DNA of 46,491 nucleotides, taken from positions 1-46,491 of the IMG/VR virus record IMGVR_UViG_3300042946_000412. One strand, 5' to 3'. The stretch comes from a virus. This document shows, one piece after another, positions 16,801 through 25,418 of this stretch. The number at the start of each line of letters is the position of its first letter. Position 1 is the stretch's first letter. Under the pieces are notes generated by a model. That model ran no database searches and was not told where the DNA came from. It saw only the letters and a list, made by a program, of their open reading frames with translations. Made by a program: the position numbers and the translations under genes.

Positions 16801-19800
16801 GTTCTCCGCACTCATCCCGAATGCCTTGCCGCCTTCAGTAAAGGCTTTGACGATTTCGGTGAAGATGCGGGTGATCTGGGTGTTGACCTCGGCCCCTGCC
16901 CCGGCTACATAAGTCTTGGTACTGCTGGACAGGACTGACCCCATCACCTCGAAGGATTTGGTGATATCGGCGTACAGCTTGGCATCGAAGGTGCCGCTCA
17001 GAATGTCGGTCAGCGACTGCTCAAACCAGCCAATCCCGGCGTCGGTCAGTTCCTTGTTGAAGCCTGAGAACAGGCTGATCTTGCTCATACCGAACTTCAT
17101 GCCGCTTTGCTTAATGGCGGCATCGATGGAGGGCATGACGTTGACGGCGACGTTATTGGCCAGCGCCAGAATCGACAGGCTCAAATCTTCCAGCGCCCGC
17201 AACATGGCGGCGGAATAGTTGAGGTCGTTGCTGCTGTTCTCGCGGATGATGTCCAGCGAGTTGGCGATGCTGTTGGATTGGGCGGCGGAATCACCGAGGA
17301 CGGTTCCGGTGCCTTGGGTTTCTTGTCGCTTTTGTGCCGCAGCAGAGATGCCGCCTGATCCTGACGCACCCGTGGAGATACCCATACTGGCGAGCATCGC
17401 AGCAACCGCCAAGGCGCGGGGGATGGCGCTGTATGGGTCGCCGGATGACATCTGGTGAACTACGGCCAAGACGCCCTCGGCAATCGCGGCTACCTTGGCC
17501 GCGACGGCAACAGCAGCGGCGGCTTGATCGTATTTCTGATATTCGGCGGTGCCTTTTTCGTATTGGTTGCGAACCAGGATCAGCGACTGCGTGACCATAT
17601 TCAGAGCGTTCTGCGCCTGCGCCAAATCCTCGGCCATATTCAACGCAAAGCTGCCTTTTTTCCCGTCCCGCATCTCCTCGTAGGCTTTTGCGATCTGGTC
17701 GATGTTCTTGATGAACTTATTCGACGCCACCATCATCGTGCCAAAGGCGTCGCTGCTGTTTTCGCCAATCTGACTCCAGATGTTGGCGTAGTCTTGCGCC
17801 CGGCCAATAAGCTGATCCCAGAAAGCGTTTTCACGAAGCTGCTGCTCCTTGACCGCCTGCTCCTGATTCTTCTTCTGCGATCCCGTCAAATCATCCACCG
17901 CCCCCTTCAGCGCTTGGGTCGAGAGGATGTATTGCTGCATCCGCTCAATCTGATCCGGCGACACCAGTTCGGGCAGGTTGCCGGTGGACTGATAGACATC
18001 GTTCAGCAGGGCCAGCTGGTCGGCGCTGGCACCCGCCTGCTTCGCGGCGGTCAGGCGGTCGAGAATGTCGGCTTGGCGCTGATAGGCGGCGATGATGCCG
18101 TCGATGGCGGTGACTTCGTTGCGCTTGAGGTCGGCGGATTGCTTGGCAAATTCGTTGACCTTACCGGCGGCGGTGATTTCCGCCTGCGCCCGGTTTTCTG
18201 CCAGCAACAGCAGATCGTTATCGGCGGCGCGGATGGCCTGCTTGAGTTTGAATTGGTCGTCTATGCTGACGTTGTACTTATCAGCCTGGGCCAGTTCGGC
18301 CTGATAGGCTTGTTTCTTGGCTTCCAGTGACTGCTGCTGGGCGTCATATTCGGCCCGGACCATATCCAGCGCCTTGGCGTTGTATTCGGCGGCTTTGGCT
18401 TGCGCGGCTTCGATGATCCTGGCCTTGTCCTCGTAGGTCTTCGCCCCGGCCAGTTGTTCAGCGGTCAGACGGGCAGCGGCTTCGCGCTCCTGATCCATCG
18501 CGGCCAGTTGCGTCTTGATCTTCTCGACCTGAACGCGGGCGTATTCATCGGCCTTCTTGATGTTGTCGTCTTGGTGCGTCTGAACCTGCTTAAATGCGGT
18601 ACTCAGTTCGTCGGCCTGATCCTTGGCGCTGACGAAAGCCTCGCCTTGTGCGCCGAGGACTTTCTGCCATTTCTGGTACAGCGCACCGACCGAGGTGACG
18701 TAGTTCTGGGTTTCCTTGTACGGCGGAACCCCGCCATACTTTTGCACCGCACCCGGTCCGGCGTTGTAAGCCGCTGCCGCGAGACGTAGTGACTTGAACT
18801 GCTTCTCTTGCTGGGAGAGGTACAGCACCCCGCCCTTGATGTTGTCATTGAGGTCGCTGAAGTTGACGCCCAACTGTTTGGCAGTGGCGGGCATCAACTG
18901 CATGACGCCTTGCGCTTTTTTCCCGGAGACAGCCAGTTGATTAAAGCCGCTTTCCTGCTGGGCAATCGCCAGGGCAAAGGCAGGATCGACCTTGTAGGCT
19001 TTGGCAGTATCGATGACGATTTGCGCGACGGCTTTTTGCTTGTCGGTCAGCTTGGTTAGAGCCAGCGCGGATTCGGAAGCACCTTTCTTGACGCCATCGA
19101 AGAATGGCTTGGTCGCCTCTTCTCCCCCGAAACCGCCGCCCGTCGAGTAGGCGTTCTTATCAATAACCTGATGCCTTGGCTGAAGACCCATGTCTGGCAA
19201 CATGCCCAGCATATTGCCCATCAACTCACGCAAGCCAGCCGTGGCGCTTTTTACCTTTTCAATAGCGTCTGCCCATTTTGCAAAAGCATTGACAATAAAC
19301 GTAGTAACAGATGCTATTGGGTCAAGTATTGCTTGCAGATTTTTCGCAATCAGCAGGATGGTATCGGCAAATTTGCCGGAAGCCCCTGATGCTGTATCAG
19401 CTTGCCCAATGTATTTTGCAAACTCGTTATTCAACACTTGGAACGCACCGGACACAGTGGTCCGCATGGTTGAAGCCTGCGATTCAAACTCTGACTTCAG
19501 CCTGATTGTTGCGTTGATGAGGTCTTGGCTAGTGACAGCGCCTTTAGAGATGGCTTCCTTGAGTGAACCATACTGAGCAATCAGTTCTGGGAATTGACGC
19601 CCCAGGCCTTGCCACAATGCGCTGGCATCATCAATGATGGTATTCATCTCTTCCATTTGCACCGTAGGCCCAGACACGGCCTGCGAAAACTGGCGCATGA
19701 CTTCAGACATTCTTCCGGCTTCAGTCCCTGAAACCTTCATGGCCGCTGATAACGAGGTCATCAGCGCAGCCATGTCACCTTGGGATTTGCCCATGCTGGC

Positions 19801-20196
19801 AACGACGGGCGCAATCTTTCCATAGGCTTGCCCTACGGCAGATAACTCGACCTGATATTTGTTGGCAATCGCCGACACATCAGCCATTGCAGAAGAAAAC
19901 TCTTTCTGTGTGCCAGAAACAAGTTTTATGCGGCTCGCAAGGTTGGTGTAGGAGTCCGCAATTTTGACAAGCTCACGGACTGATATAGCCACGCCCATTG
20001 CGGCCAAGGCCCGCCCCGCCGTAGTGGCCGCACTTCCCAGCCCTTGCGCGGCTTTTTCAATCCCGCCCAGGCTCTGCGCAGCTTTTTTTGAACTATTGCC
20101 GACCTGCTCGATATTCTTGACGACCTTGCCAATGTTGGCTTCGGCATTTCTGCCATCTGCCGTCAGGGTAATCCCAAGGTGCATCGATGAGTTCAT
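13840..20196 (-). CDS. Tape measure protein with lytic transglycosylase domain
   Basis: At 2118 residues this is the largest gene; it sets siphophage tail length and aids DNA entry. Residues about 1-330 match the TIGR02675-like tape-measure N-domain ([19 protein letters not shown]). A soluble lytic transglycosylase domain lies at about 395-520, with catalytic Glu in [12 protein letters not shown] and the typical [14 protein letters not shown] and [16 protein letters not shown] motifs. Long coiled-coil runs rich in Ala, Gln and Glu follow, densest at about 1640-1990. The C-terminus has the common [20 protein letters not shown] motif. At about 0.15 nm per residue the predicted tail is near 300 nm, which is an inference. 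Confidence 0.92.
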   Translation of the reverse strand: MNSSMHLGITLTADGRNAEANIGKVVKNIEQVGNSSKKAAQSLGGIEKAAQGLGSAATTAGRALAAMGVAISVRELVKIADSYTNLASRIKLVSGTQKEFSSAMADVSAIANKYQVELSAVGQAYGKIAPVVASMGKSQGDMAALMTSLSAAMKVSGTEAGRMSEVMRQFSQAVSGPTVQMEEMNTIIDDASALWQGLGRQFPELIAQYGSLKEAISKGAVTSQDLINATIRLKSEFESQASTMRTTVSGAFQVLNNEFAKYIGQADTASGASGKFADTILLIAKNLQAILDPIASVTTFIVNAFAKWADAIEKVKSATAGLRELMGNMLGMLPDMGLQPRHQVIDKNAYSTGGGFGGEEATKPFFDGVKKGASESALALTKLTDKQKAVAQIVIDTAKAYKVDPAFALAIAQQESGFNQLAVSGKKAQGVMQLMPATAKQLGVNFSDLNDNIKGGVLYLSQQEKQFKSLRLAAAAYNAGPGAVQKYGGVPPYKETQNYVTSVGALYQKWQKVLGAQGEAFVSAKDQADELSTAFKQVQTHQDDNIKKADEYARVQVEKIKTQLAAMDQEREAAARLTAEQLAGAKTYEDKARIIEAAQAKAAEYNAKALDMVRAEYDAQQQSLEAKKQAYQAELAQADKYNVSIDDQFKLKQAIRAADNDLLLLAENRAQAEITAAGKVNEFAKQSADLKRNEVTAIDGIIAAYQRQADILDRLTAAKQAGASADQLALLNDVYQSTGNLPELVSPDQIERMQQYILSTQALKGAVDDLTGSQKKNQEQAVKEQQLRENAFWDQLIGRAQDYANIWSQIGENSSDAFGTMMVASNKFIKNIDQIAKAYEEMRDGKKGSFALNMAEDLAQAQNALNMVTQSLILVRNQYEKGTAEYQKYDQAAAAVAVAAKVAAIAEGVLAVVHQMSSGDPYSAIPRALAVAAMLASMGISTGASGSGGISAAAQKRQETQGTGTVLGDSAAQSNSIANSLDIIRENSSNDLNYSAAMLRALEDLSLSILALANNVAVNVMPSIDAAIKQSGMKFGMSKISLFSGFNKELTDAGIGWFEQSLTDILSGTFDAKLYADITKSFEVMGSVLSSSTKTYVAGAGAEVNTQITRIFTEIVKAFTEGGKAFGMSAENVLGALEGFTLAQQQISLKDMTMEEQQQALNAVFSNITDQMAEALNQNLGLALQPFQKAGEGMAQTFLRVSEGISRASGELERLGLTAISYRKVINTQGDVSAEIVRQTLAGQKRLAEGVRQYVNELTGKTEDIIEAYKKLIQASNLLKAAGIGDSNLDRTMINAAGGLSAFNAAMEAFNENFVSEADRYAGDVRVLAEQFGKFGQVMPSSKEGFAALIRGIDQSTDAGKTLFGQMIALSESFAQVANEAQAIRDKYAAILDPFKAISDQIKQVGTDFGKLIGGVTGGSQARIDAIGNAASDARDPLFSERTRLMKRIKARFGGVAQMNEQIAYWERKLEAELAKAPKKQNKEVIKTLRQKIERWSDFNAEINDINQQLADILTQEGIDKAAESARLALEKQAIIDDARLAMGSTLEDIFTSIVQTIQQAQQRLQSVLDLQKSIASQIAQLQGPQAVFGLASTDRNNAFGAIDTYINSLSDGRARDVGVEVGLLNTAQQAVMAKYNAEVAAIQEAQQAYIAAETEKLNAALQLQIDAINAATEAAIEAENDRLNAAVKAQQKIDEAAIKSKQKEFDAANKLVQKQFDLEQKALQKAHDAQLKALGDELDAANKLRDAIKGIQDYVRGMALGGNSPLSPEQRLAEAQRQYQDLLARAQGGDADAMQKLSGASDAYLEAAKTYYGSSTAYGDIFDGVKNAMSSIGGMSAPDPDSIQSRIDALREAQAEEMDLLRESQAERLDAIREIQAEQLDAIREAQQDNLDAMREASQKTAEAIRDAAQKQIEEAQKQTQQAIADLSDPNKNEAMRAAREAAERDLGKLAELAELTRIEAAKQAEEAKQKAQEQADAALKMAQDQLAALQAGTRLNQAQLEALNSILMGNGLSAIPIPQYAKGGYAQAGLALVGEQGPEIVRFERPAQVMTADETRDALRGGNDGKIVQAIAELKAEMRAVVVTQSNANPQIIEKLSGMEQRLSKMERTQRFTVGS

Positions 20197-20203
20197 AAAG
20201 ACC

Positions 20204-20967
20204 CTACTTCTTGCTCGGCTTGTTCAAAATCGGCAGTGCCGCTGATTCCATGATTCGGAGTCCGTCAAATATCTCGCCGGCCTTCTTCCAGTGCCCCATC
20301 ATCCGCAGCGTCGATTCCGTCGCCGGGTAATCAAGCCCGTGCCAGATCATCTGGCCGGACATCGCCGGGATCTCTCGCCGCCATTGGGTCTGGAGTGCCA
20401 GCCAAACCATCAGCGTGTCCCAGTTGTCTTCCCACACTTCGCAGTCGTCACCGTCATCGGTTTCGGCGTCCAGGGTTTGGTCGATGACCTCCTCCGGGGC
20501 ACCGAAAGCGCGGAAGGCTTCAGCCAGTTCGTCATTCCCGCCCGTGGGGCGAGAAGGGGCGGCCCAGTGACGAGCCGCCGCCTCTAGTTTTTTCTCTTGC
20601 CGCCGCCGCCGAGGGTGGCTTCAAAGAAGGCGCTGACGATGACGCTGGCTGCGTTCGGGTAGTTGTCGAGCAACAGGTGGACGTTCTCGCGGGTGAACTC
20701 CATCGGCTTGCCGTCGGTGCCGTCCACATAACGCCAGCCTTCCGCGATATCCATCACGTAATCGGTGTCACGCTCCAGCGAATCGATGTTGCTGTCGGAC
20801 TCGCTCATCAGTTCCTGCGCTTTTTGCAGGTCGTTGAGTTTGGAGCGGGAGACGCGCTTGAACTTCACGTCGAACTTCTGCGCTTGGCTGGCCCCGCTAT
20901 CGGTGACCACGGGCAGGAGGATGGAGTAGAAAAACCCTTCGGTTTTCGGTTGCAGTACAAATGCCAT
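20204..20967 (-). CDS. Tail assembly chaperone GT fusion made by -1 frameshift
   Basis: The shift occurs at 20587-20593. After it the -1 frame is open and reads [17 protein letters not shown], then through an acidic linker into [19 protein letters not shown], the DUF1799-type partner that ends at 20204. The product is about 254 residues: 127 shared, then 127 unique. In lambda the equivalent GT protein is a minor product that bridges tape measure and major tail protein during tail assembly, then leaves. Without the shift the DUF1799 part has only a GTG start (20437) and no ribosome site. Confidence 0.88.
20584..20967 (-). CDS. Tail assembly chaperone, G-like (unshifted product)
   Basis: This 127-residue protein begins [21 protein letters not shown] and ends GGGGKRKN. 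It has the size, position (between major tail protein and tape measure) and lysine-rich end of a lambda gpG-like chaperone. It is expected to coat the tape measure protein before tail tube polymerisation. Its last codons contain the slippery heptamer. The start follows a short spacer after the major tail gene. Confidence 0.85.
   Translation of the reverse strand: MAFVLQPKTEGFFYSILLPVVTDSGASQAQKFDVKFKRVSRSKLNDLQKAQELMSESDSNIDSLERDTDYVMDIAEGWRYVDGTDGKPMEFTRENVHLLLDNYPNAASVIVSAFFEATLGGGGKRKN
20587..20593 (-). promoter_or_regulatory. -1 ribosomal frameshift site A AAA AAC
   Basis: On the minus strand the gene ends AGA AAA AAC TAG. The heptamer A AAA AAC is in exact X XXY YYZ register with the zero frame and is among the most efficient bacterial -1 slippery sequences. 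The zero-frame stop is the very next codon. Shifting -1 continues without a stop for 127 codons and is in phase with the DUF1799 segment (20587 and 20437 differ by 150 nt). A GC-rich stretch follows at once and could form a stimulatory structure. Confidence 0.88.
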
Positions 20968-21002
20968 TGGCGATACCTATCTGTCAGATTGTGGGAAATA
21001 GT

Positions 21003-21029
21003 CCCGGCCTATATCGCCCGCTGGCCGGG
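21003..21029 (-). repeat. Perfect 7-bp inverted repeat upstream of the chaperone gene
   Basis: CCCGGCC (21003-21009) and GGCCGGG (21023-21029) form a GC-only 7-bp hairpin with a 13-nt loop, in the 114-nt gap between the major tail gene and the G-like chaperone. No T-run follows, so it is not a classic terminator. It could be an attenuator or RNA-stabilising hairpin that lowers chaperone output relative to major tail protein. Confidence 0.4.
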
Positions 21030-21081
21030 AAGCGGTAGACAGCCCCGTGAACAGGGTCGCGATTGCTTGCCTGTCCGGGCG

Positions 21082-22014
21082 TTACTTGAAGGTCAGGACC
21101 AGTTCGTCATTGCCTGTCGAGGTCGGCTCGAAGATCAGCGGCGCAGACAGCATCAGCACACCATCGCTGTCCTGGTAGGACGGCGGGTTGAGGGTGACGG
21201 CGGGTGCGTCGATCTGGACGATGGAACCGGCAGCGGTGCCGTGAATCAGCTGGAATGCGCCGGAGGTCTTGAGCTTGGCCGCCTCGATCCAGTTGTAGGT
21301 AGTGACGGTCTGCATCTCGAACACCAAAGTCCCGGACGGGGCGCGGTCGGTGATGAGGGCCGCAGGATCACAACCGGGCAGGTCGCGATAGACCAGGTTA
21401 TTGGCCACGTCCGCTGAGAACGAGTCCATGCACAGCGTTTCGGTAAACAGCGTGATGGTCTGCGTGTTGCTGCTGTTGACGCCCAGCGGTTTCTTGAAAT
21501 CGCTGAAGTTCGGCGTCAGGGCAGCGGTGTCGGTGGGTGACACATAAGCGCCCATGAAGTTGAAGCTGATGGTCGGGATCGCCCCGCGTGCCATGCTGAG
21601 GCTGAAGCTGCCCCGCGCACCCGTCAGCTGATGCAGGATGCCGTCCATGTAGACCTCAATGGTCACAGAGTCGAAGCTGTCAGAGACTGGGGTGTAGGCC
21701 GCTGACGTAGTAGCCGTGATGGTTTCATCGAAACCACAGGCCAACAGGGCGTCACCAAAGGCAGGGCGGGTGCCTGCGGTGCCGGATGAGGCCAGTTCGA
21801 CATCGAAGCTGAGTTCGACATGGCTATCCAGTTGGATACTGGACGACTGGCCGAAGTAAGGGCGGACGAAATCACGGGTGGCTGAGTTACCAGCCAGCGG
21901 GGTCAGTGATACGTTGCTGACGAGGAAGCAATCGGTCCCGGCGAGCGTGGGATCGGTGCCGTAGGTGGTCTCTTTTTTAACCGCGACCAGGGTTTTGTTC
22001 ATATACAGGGCCAT
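21082..22014 (-). CDS. Major tail (tube) protein, 310 aa
   Basis: It starts MALYMNKTLVAVKKETTYG. The opening (short strand, KKETTYGTDPTLAGTDCFLV) and the core (DVELASSGTAGTRPAFGDALLACGF) match the pattern of siphophage tail tube proteins that begin with a 'kketTyGt' motif and stack as hexamers. The C-terminal half repeats the same type of beta sandwich. Position between the neck genes and the chaperone/tape measure genes agrees. A GGAG ribosome site precedes the ATG. The tube protein is made in large amounts. Confidence 0.85.
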   Translation of the reverse strand: MALYMNKTLVAVKKETTYGTDPTLAGTDCFLVSNVSLTPLAGNSATRDFVRPYFGQSSSIQLDSHVELSFDVELASSGTAGTRPAFGDALLACGFDETITATTSAAYTPVSDSFDSVTIEVYMDGILHQLTGARGSFSLSMARGAIPTISFNFMGAYVSPTDTAALTPNFSDFKKPLGVNSSNTQTITLFTETLCMDSFSADVANNLVYRDLPGCDPAALITDRAPSGTLVFEMQTVTTYNWIEAAKLKTSGAFQLIHGTAAGSIVQIDAPAVTLNPPSYQDSDGVLMLSAPLIFEPTSTGNDELVLTFK

Positions 22015-22103
22015 AGCGGACTCCGGGTTTTAAGCCGGGGTCGCTATGTCCTGAGTGCCGTTGCCGGGTCGTCAGGACGGGTGCCCGTCGATGTTGAGAA
22101 AAT

Positions 22104-22208
22104 TCAGTGAGGCTTTTCGTCCTCTTTCATCCAGTCTTCAATGGCGCTGATGGCACCCTTGAGGACGCGGATCAGGGTCTTAATCAGGATCTTGGTATGC
22201 GGCTTCAA
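22104..22208 (-). CDS. Very small basic-helical protein, 34 aa (TTG start)
   Basis: Reading from TTG 22208 gives MKPHTKILIKTLIRVLKG and continues AISAIEDWMKEDEKPH. A GAGGAA site lies about 4 nt upstream. The frame overlaps the end of the preceding gene (22180) by 29 nt, a coupling typical of this operon. It is an amphipathic helix with basic and acidic ends, possibly peripheral at the membrane. The evidence is the ribosome site, the overlap and a clean open frame; no family is recognised. Confidence 0.4.
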   Translation of the reverse strand: MKPHTKILIKTLIRVLKGAISAIEDWMKEDEKPH

Positions 22209-22371
22209 GCTGTTCCTCTGTCAGAAGGGTGGGCATGACAAACGCTTCGGGTTCTTGCGGCAGCGCGGCTTTCGCCTCGGCTACCTGCACACAACAACGC
22301 GCCTTCGGGGCGGTCGCGGGTGTCAACAGCACTTTTTCACCCGTTTCCGGGTCTTTCATCCAGGTGGCCAT
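22180..22371 (-). CDS. Hypothetical neck-region protein, 63 aa
   Basis: It begins MATWMKDPETGEKVLLTPAT and overlaps the upstream stop by 1 nt. There are two cysteines (ARCCVQVAEAKAAL) and an acidic C-terminal helix (LLTEEQLEAAYQDPD). The position between the tail terminator and the major tail gene is often occupied by small accessory proteins. I do not recognise it. Confidence 0.55.
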   Translation of the reverse strand: MATWMKDPETGEKVLLTPATAPKARCCVQVAEAKAALPQEPEAFVMPTLLTEEQLEAAYQDPD

Positions 22372-22769
22372 TAAGCTGCCTCCAGTCCGTCGTAATAAAA
22401 AGCAAAGGCATAGTCATCCCGCCACAGCACAATGCCGGGGTCGAGAAACTCCATGCGTCCGGCGCGGTAGGTGATGGGATCACCCGGCGCATCGGGTTGG
22501 TAATCAATCAGGGCTGCTCGCACGGCATCCCGTGTCGTCAGTACCGCATCGAGATCTGCTCCGGCGAGGGTGATACCCAGACGGGCATCAATCCGCTGCA
22601 ATGCCGGGGCATTGACGCGGGTATTCGGTCCGGCGCTTTCGCTGATGTCGGTGATCCAGCAGGTCGGGCCATTGCCCAGGCTGTCCGTGGTGGCCGGTTG
22701 CCCAACGGCGACTTTGCCGTCGAGTCCTTCCACGGTTTCCAGCTGACTGACAATGCCGTCGATGTTCAT
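22371..22769 (-). CDS. Tail terminator/neck protein candidate, 132 aa
   Basis: It begins MNIDGIVSQLETVEGLDGKV. Size, gene order (head-tail joining protein, this, then major tail protein) and the pattern of an N-terminal helix followed by beta strands match gpU-like tail terminators, which cap the tail tube and set the contact with the neck. A later segment AFAFYYDGLEAA is consistent. The call relies on gene order. Confidence 0.6.
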   Translation of the reverse strand: MNIDGIVSQLETVEGLDGKVAVGQPATTDSLGNGPTCWITDISESAGPNTRVNAPALQRIDARLGITLAGADLDAVLTTRDAVRAALIDYQPDAPGDPITYRAGRMEFLDPGIVLWRDDYAFAFYYDGLEAA

Positions 22770-23065
22770 GCCGGTGCCATCCGCGCCTTGCGAATGCCTG
22801 CCGAATCAACATCGTCAATCTCGATGATGGTGTAGCTGACCTCCCCAACGGTGACGCCATCTCTGACGCTGGCGTTGGGAAAGTCGGCATCACGAAACAT
22901 CAAATGCGCCCCGCCGATCATCTCGACACCGCCGCCCAGCATCATGTCGTCCTGGGGCGTGACAATCGCCATGCCTTCCACTTCATCGATGCTGACCGGC
23001 TGGCCAAACACACGCTCAAGTGAGGCGTGTGCCTGGTTGGTCAAGGTGTCGAAGGGGCTGGGCAT
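22766..23065 (-). CDS. Head-tail joining protein candidate (gpFII-like), 99 aa
   Basis: This reads MPSPFDTLTNQAHASLERVFG...VEGMAIVTP...GVTVGEVSYTIIEIDDVDSAG. The small beta-barrel pattern and the position right after the decoration protein fit the lambda gpFII family of head-tail attachment proteins. It overlaps the downstream gene by 4 nt. The upstream junction is a 1-nt stop/start overlap. Confidence 0.65.
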   Translation of the reverse strand: MPSPFDTLTNQAHASLERVFGQPVSIDEVEGMAIVTPQDDMMLGGGVEMIGGAHLMFRDADFPNASVRDGVTVGEVSYTIIEIDDVDSAGIRKARMAPA

Positions 23066-23430
23066 TAAGCGACAGTCCCGATGCGACGGTTGAAGTGAGC
23101 CTTGATAGAAGTGACGCCGTTACCGGCGGCTTCCCAAGCAATCACGCAGTTGCTGACATCGCCCGTTGCTGGGGTGGCCGCGTTGTCATCGAACTTGCCT
23201 GCGGAAGCGTCCCAGATGATGTTTTCACCCTGAACGATCACTGCCCCTGTGACTTTCGGTACAGTGAAAACGCCTTCGAGATGCACTGAGCCGCTTGCGC
23301 CGTTGGCAATATCGACAGCCGCCACGCCCATCATCTTGCCGATGACGACAACAGCGCCTGACGCAACGGCAGAGCCGGTGCCATTGGTCCAGGTGATGAC
23401 ATCACCATCCGTTTTGAAATTGTTAGCCAT
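23065..23430 (-). CDS. Capsid decoration/stabilising protein (DUF2190 type)
   Basis: This 121-residue protein (MANNFKTDGDVITWTNGTGSAV) has the pattern of DUF2190: 'G..i.v.n.tG.av.sG.vV..g..vGVA..dia.G..G.v...GVf..pk' and ends HFNRRIGTVA. Members are gpD-like trimers that bind the outer capsid surface and brace it against packaged DNA. It lies directly after the capsid gene, separated by a strong hairpin, with a TGAGGAAC ribosome site. Confidence 0.8.
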   Translation of the reverse strand: MANNFKTDGDVITWTNGTGSAVASGAVVVIGKMMGVAAVDIANGASGSVHLEGVFTVPKVTGAVIVQGENIIWDASAGKFDDNAATPATGDVSNCVIAWEAAGNGVTSIKAHFNRRIGTVA

Positions 23431-23456
23431 TTCAGTTCCTCAATATGTTGCTGCTA

Positions 23457-23474
23457 GGGGCGGCGAACCGCCCC
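23457..23474 (-). other. Strong hairpin between capsid and decoration genes
   Basis: On the minus strand GGGGCGG-TTCG-CCGCCCC forms a perfect 7-bp stem with a UUCG loop, in the 62-nt gap after the capsid stop. No T-run follows. It may protect the abundant capsid mRNA 3' end or partly attenuate downstream transcription. Confidence 0.45.
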
Positions 23475-23492
23475 GATTCAGTCCGCCAGGGA

Positions 23493-24857
23493 TCAGGCCC
23501 CGTCGTTCCAGTAGATGCCACGGTAGTCAACGATGCCGACACCGAATGGAAGCTCAACACTCCAGGAAAGGCCCTTGGTGCGGAAGCTTTCTTCCTGCTG
23601 GATGCGCGGGTTCTGGTTGCCGTCGAGGAAGACCACTTCGATAACCGGCGCGTCGGTCGGATTGGCCAATAGATACCAGCCAGTAGACAGGCGCGGCGTA
23701 TCGATGACGGTGCTGATAAGCCCGTTGACCTTGTTCGGCACCAGCAGGCGAGCCGCAGAGTCCGGGTCGTACTGGGAACCGGCCACCACGCGAGCGTTGC
23801 CACCCATGCTGATCGGGCAGAGCAGGATGCTGGGACGGATGTTCAGATAGTCGTTGCTATCGTTGTCCATCTGCTGCGCCATCGCGACGCGGCCAGCGTC
23901 CACGTTAGCCACGCTGATCGCGCCACCAGCCGTCTGGATGTTGCCGTGCGCTGAACTCAGCAGCGCATTGCCATCGGACATTGTTGGATTCGCAATCAAC
24001 TTGGCGTAAACCGCCGCTTCGATGGTGCGAGCCGCCGCACGGCCCAAGGCCGCTGACTGATTGGCAATCCAGTCGAAATCGTCGTTGACGATAGTCTCTG
24101 GGGTGACACTGATGATGTTGCCGTAACGGCTGGCCTGCACACTTTCAGCGGTTGCATCGCTGATCGGCATGTTGTTCAGTTCGCCTGCCTCGTTGACCGG
24201 TTCAAGGTTGGCCAGGGTGCCGGTACGCAGACGCTTCCAGGCGCGGAAATCAGAAACCGAACCAACGCGGGCGATCTGCCGCCAGGTATCAGGTGCCGTC
24301 TGGTAGGCCGCCAGCAGAGTCTTGTGCATGACGTTTTCCAGCAGGACCGGGAAGTCGCTGGTAGTCTGGCCATTCCGCAGGACGGCTTGTGCCATTGCGT
24401 CGTAGGACAGGCCGCGGGTGTTCTGACCGGCTTTCTCCATGGAGAGGCGTGCAAAGTCCGACAGGCGCATTCCCCGGAACTCGTTACCCTTCAGGTCTTC
24501 GTGCTTGACGATGCCAGCACGGGCTAGCAGGGCTTCTTCCATGCCGCGCAGGGCTTTCTCTTCATGGGTTGCGCCCATTTCGATGCGGCTTGGTGTGGCG
24601 GACGCATCAGACTTGGTGGCCATAGCATCGATGATCGAAGCGCGAGCCTCGTCAATCGCCACACCCTTATCGATCAGCTTGTCGGCAAAGGCGTCATCGA
24701 GACGGGCCTTGCGAACAGCATCACGGATGGCAGAGATGCGGGACAATTCCTGACTGCGTACCTGAGCGCGGATTTCGTTTGCGTCGGGTGCAACAGGGGC
24801 TTCAACCGGAGCCTGAACTTCGTCAGCCGGTGTTTGGTTTTCTGAAGGTTCAGACAT
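23493..24857 (-). CDS. Possible internal-start scaffold/major capsid product, 454 aa
   Basis: Residue 188 of the fusion is Met (MSEPSENQTPADEV), the exact junction of the protease and scaffold/capsid parts. Directly upstream on the minus strand is AGAGGT, 6 nt before the ATG, a strong ribosome site inside coding sequence. This suggests a nested product like lambda Nu3 within C, giving more scaffold/capsid than protease. The sequence features are seen; use of this start is inferred. Confidence 0.5.
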   Translation of the reverse strand: MSEPSENQTPADEVQAPVEAPVAPDANEIRAQVRSQELSRISAIRDAVRKARLDDAFADKLIDKGVAIDEARASIIDAMATKSDASATPSRIEMGATHEEKALRGMEEALLARAGIVKHEDLKGNEFRGMRLSDFARLSMEKAGQNTRGLSYDAMAQAVLRNGQTTSDFPVLLENVMHKTLLAAYQTAPDTWRQIARVGSVSDFRAWKRLRTGTLANLEPVNEAGELNNMPISDATAESVQASRYGNIISVTPETIVNDDFDWIANQSAALGRAAARTIEAAVYAKLIANPTMSDGNALLSSAHGNIQTAGGAISVANVDAGRVAMAQQMDNDSNDYLNIRPSILLCPISMGGNARVVAGSQYDPDSAARLLVPNKVNGLISTVIDTPRLSTGWYLLANPTDAPVIEVVFLDGNQNPRIQQEESFRTKGLSWSVELPFGVGIVDYRGIYWNDGA

Positions 24858-25418
24858 GCTGTTACCTCTGGTGGTGATTGAGACAGAATGCAGTTCTTGC
24901 GAACCGCGTATTTGCGCGGAGGAATCCGCAGGGATGGTGACGATGGAGAGTTCCATCGGCTCCCAATCGGTCGCCCGGTACGTCGGCATTCCGCCGCGCT
25001 CGGTGGGCTTCTCGATCTCGTATTCGTGAACCTGGTAGCCCACGCTGATGTTTCGGAGGATGCCTGCCTTCACATCGTTGATAATCGGTGCCACGTCTTC
25101 ACGGTCGCTGAAGCGGACGGTGGCGCGGCCTTGGTTGCCATCGATCCAGGCTTTCTCAACGACACCAATGACGGCATCGAGCGAACGGGCATCGTGATTG
25201 GCGAGCAGGGGTGCGCCGGAGTTGAGGCGGTCCATGCGGATGGCCTTGGCATCCAGTGAGAGTTCTTCCAGATACGGCCCTTCCATCCAGTCGAAGCGGC
25301 GGACCTGGGCGCCGGTCGTCCACACCAGTTCGACGGTGCGGGCTTCCTCGTTATAGGTCTGTGGCTGGACAGCGGCCCGCGTGGATAGCATCGGGATCTG
25401 TTGAGTGAGTTCAGGCAT
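23493..25418 (-). CDS. Prohead protease/major capsid protein fusion, 641 aa
   Basis: Residues 1-185 form a prohead protease-like domain: PLLANHDARSLDAVIGVV holds the expected catalytic His, and EPMELSIVTIPADSSAQI the Ser region, as in HK97-type (S78/U35) proteases. Residues about 188-310 form a charged, helical scaffold-like part with EVQAPVEAPVAPDANE. Residues about 320-641 are capsid-like, with SDGNALLSSAHGNIQTAGG and the C-terminal VELPFGVGIVDYRGIYWNDGA. This organisation matches known protease/major capsid fusions. It overlaps the portal stop by 8 nt. Confidence 0.85.
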   Translation of the reverse strand: MPELTQQIPMLSTRAAVQPQTYNEEARTVELVWTTGAQVRRFDWMEGPYLEELSLDAKAIRMDRLNSGAPLLANHDARSLDAVIGVVEKAWIDGNQGRATVRFSDREDVAPIINDVKAGILRNISVGYQVHEYEIEKPTERGGMPTYRATDWEPMELSIVTIPADSSAQIRGSQELHSVSITTRGNSMSEPSENQTPADEVQAPVEAPVAPDANEIRAQVRSQELSRISAIRDAVRKARLDDAFADKLIDKGVAIDEARASIIDAMATKSDASATPSRIEMGATHEEKALRGMEEALLARAGIVKHEDLKGNEFRGMRLSDFARLSMEKAGQNTRGLSYDAMAQAVLRNGQTTSDFPVLLENVMHKTLLAAYQTAPDTWRQIARVGSVSDFRAWKRLRTGTLANLEPVNEAGELNNMPISDATAESVQASRYGNIISVTPETIVNDDFDWIANQSAALGRAAARTIEAAVYAKLIANPTMSDGNALLSSAHGNIQTAGGAISVANVDAGRVAMAQQMDNDSNDYLNIRPSILLCPISMGGNARVVAGSQYDPDSAARLLVPNKVNGLISTVIDTPRLSTGWYLLANPTDAPVIEVVFLDGNQNPRIQQEESFRTKGLSWSVELPFGVGIVDYRGIYWNDGA

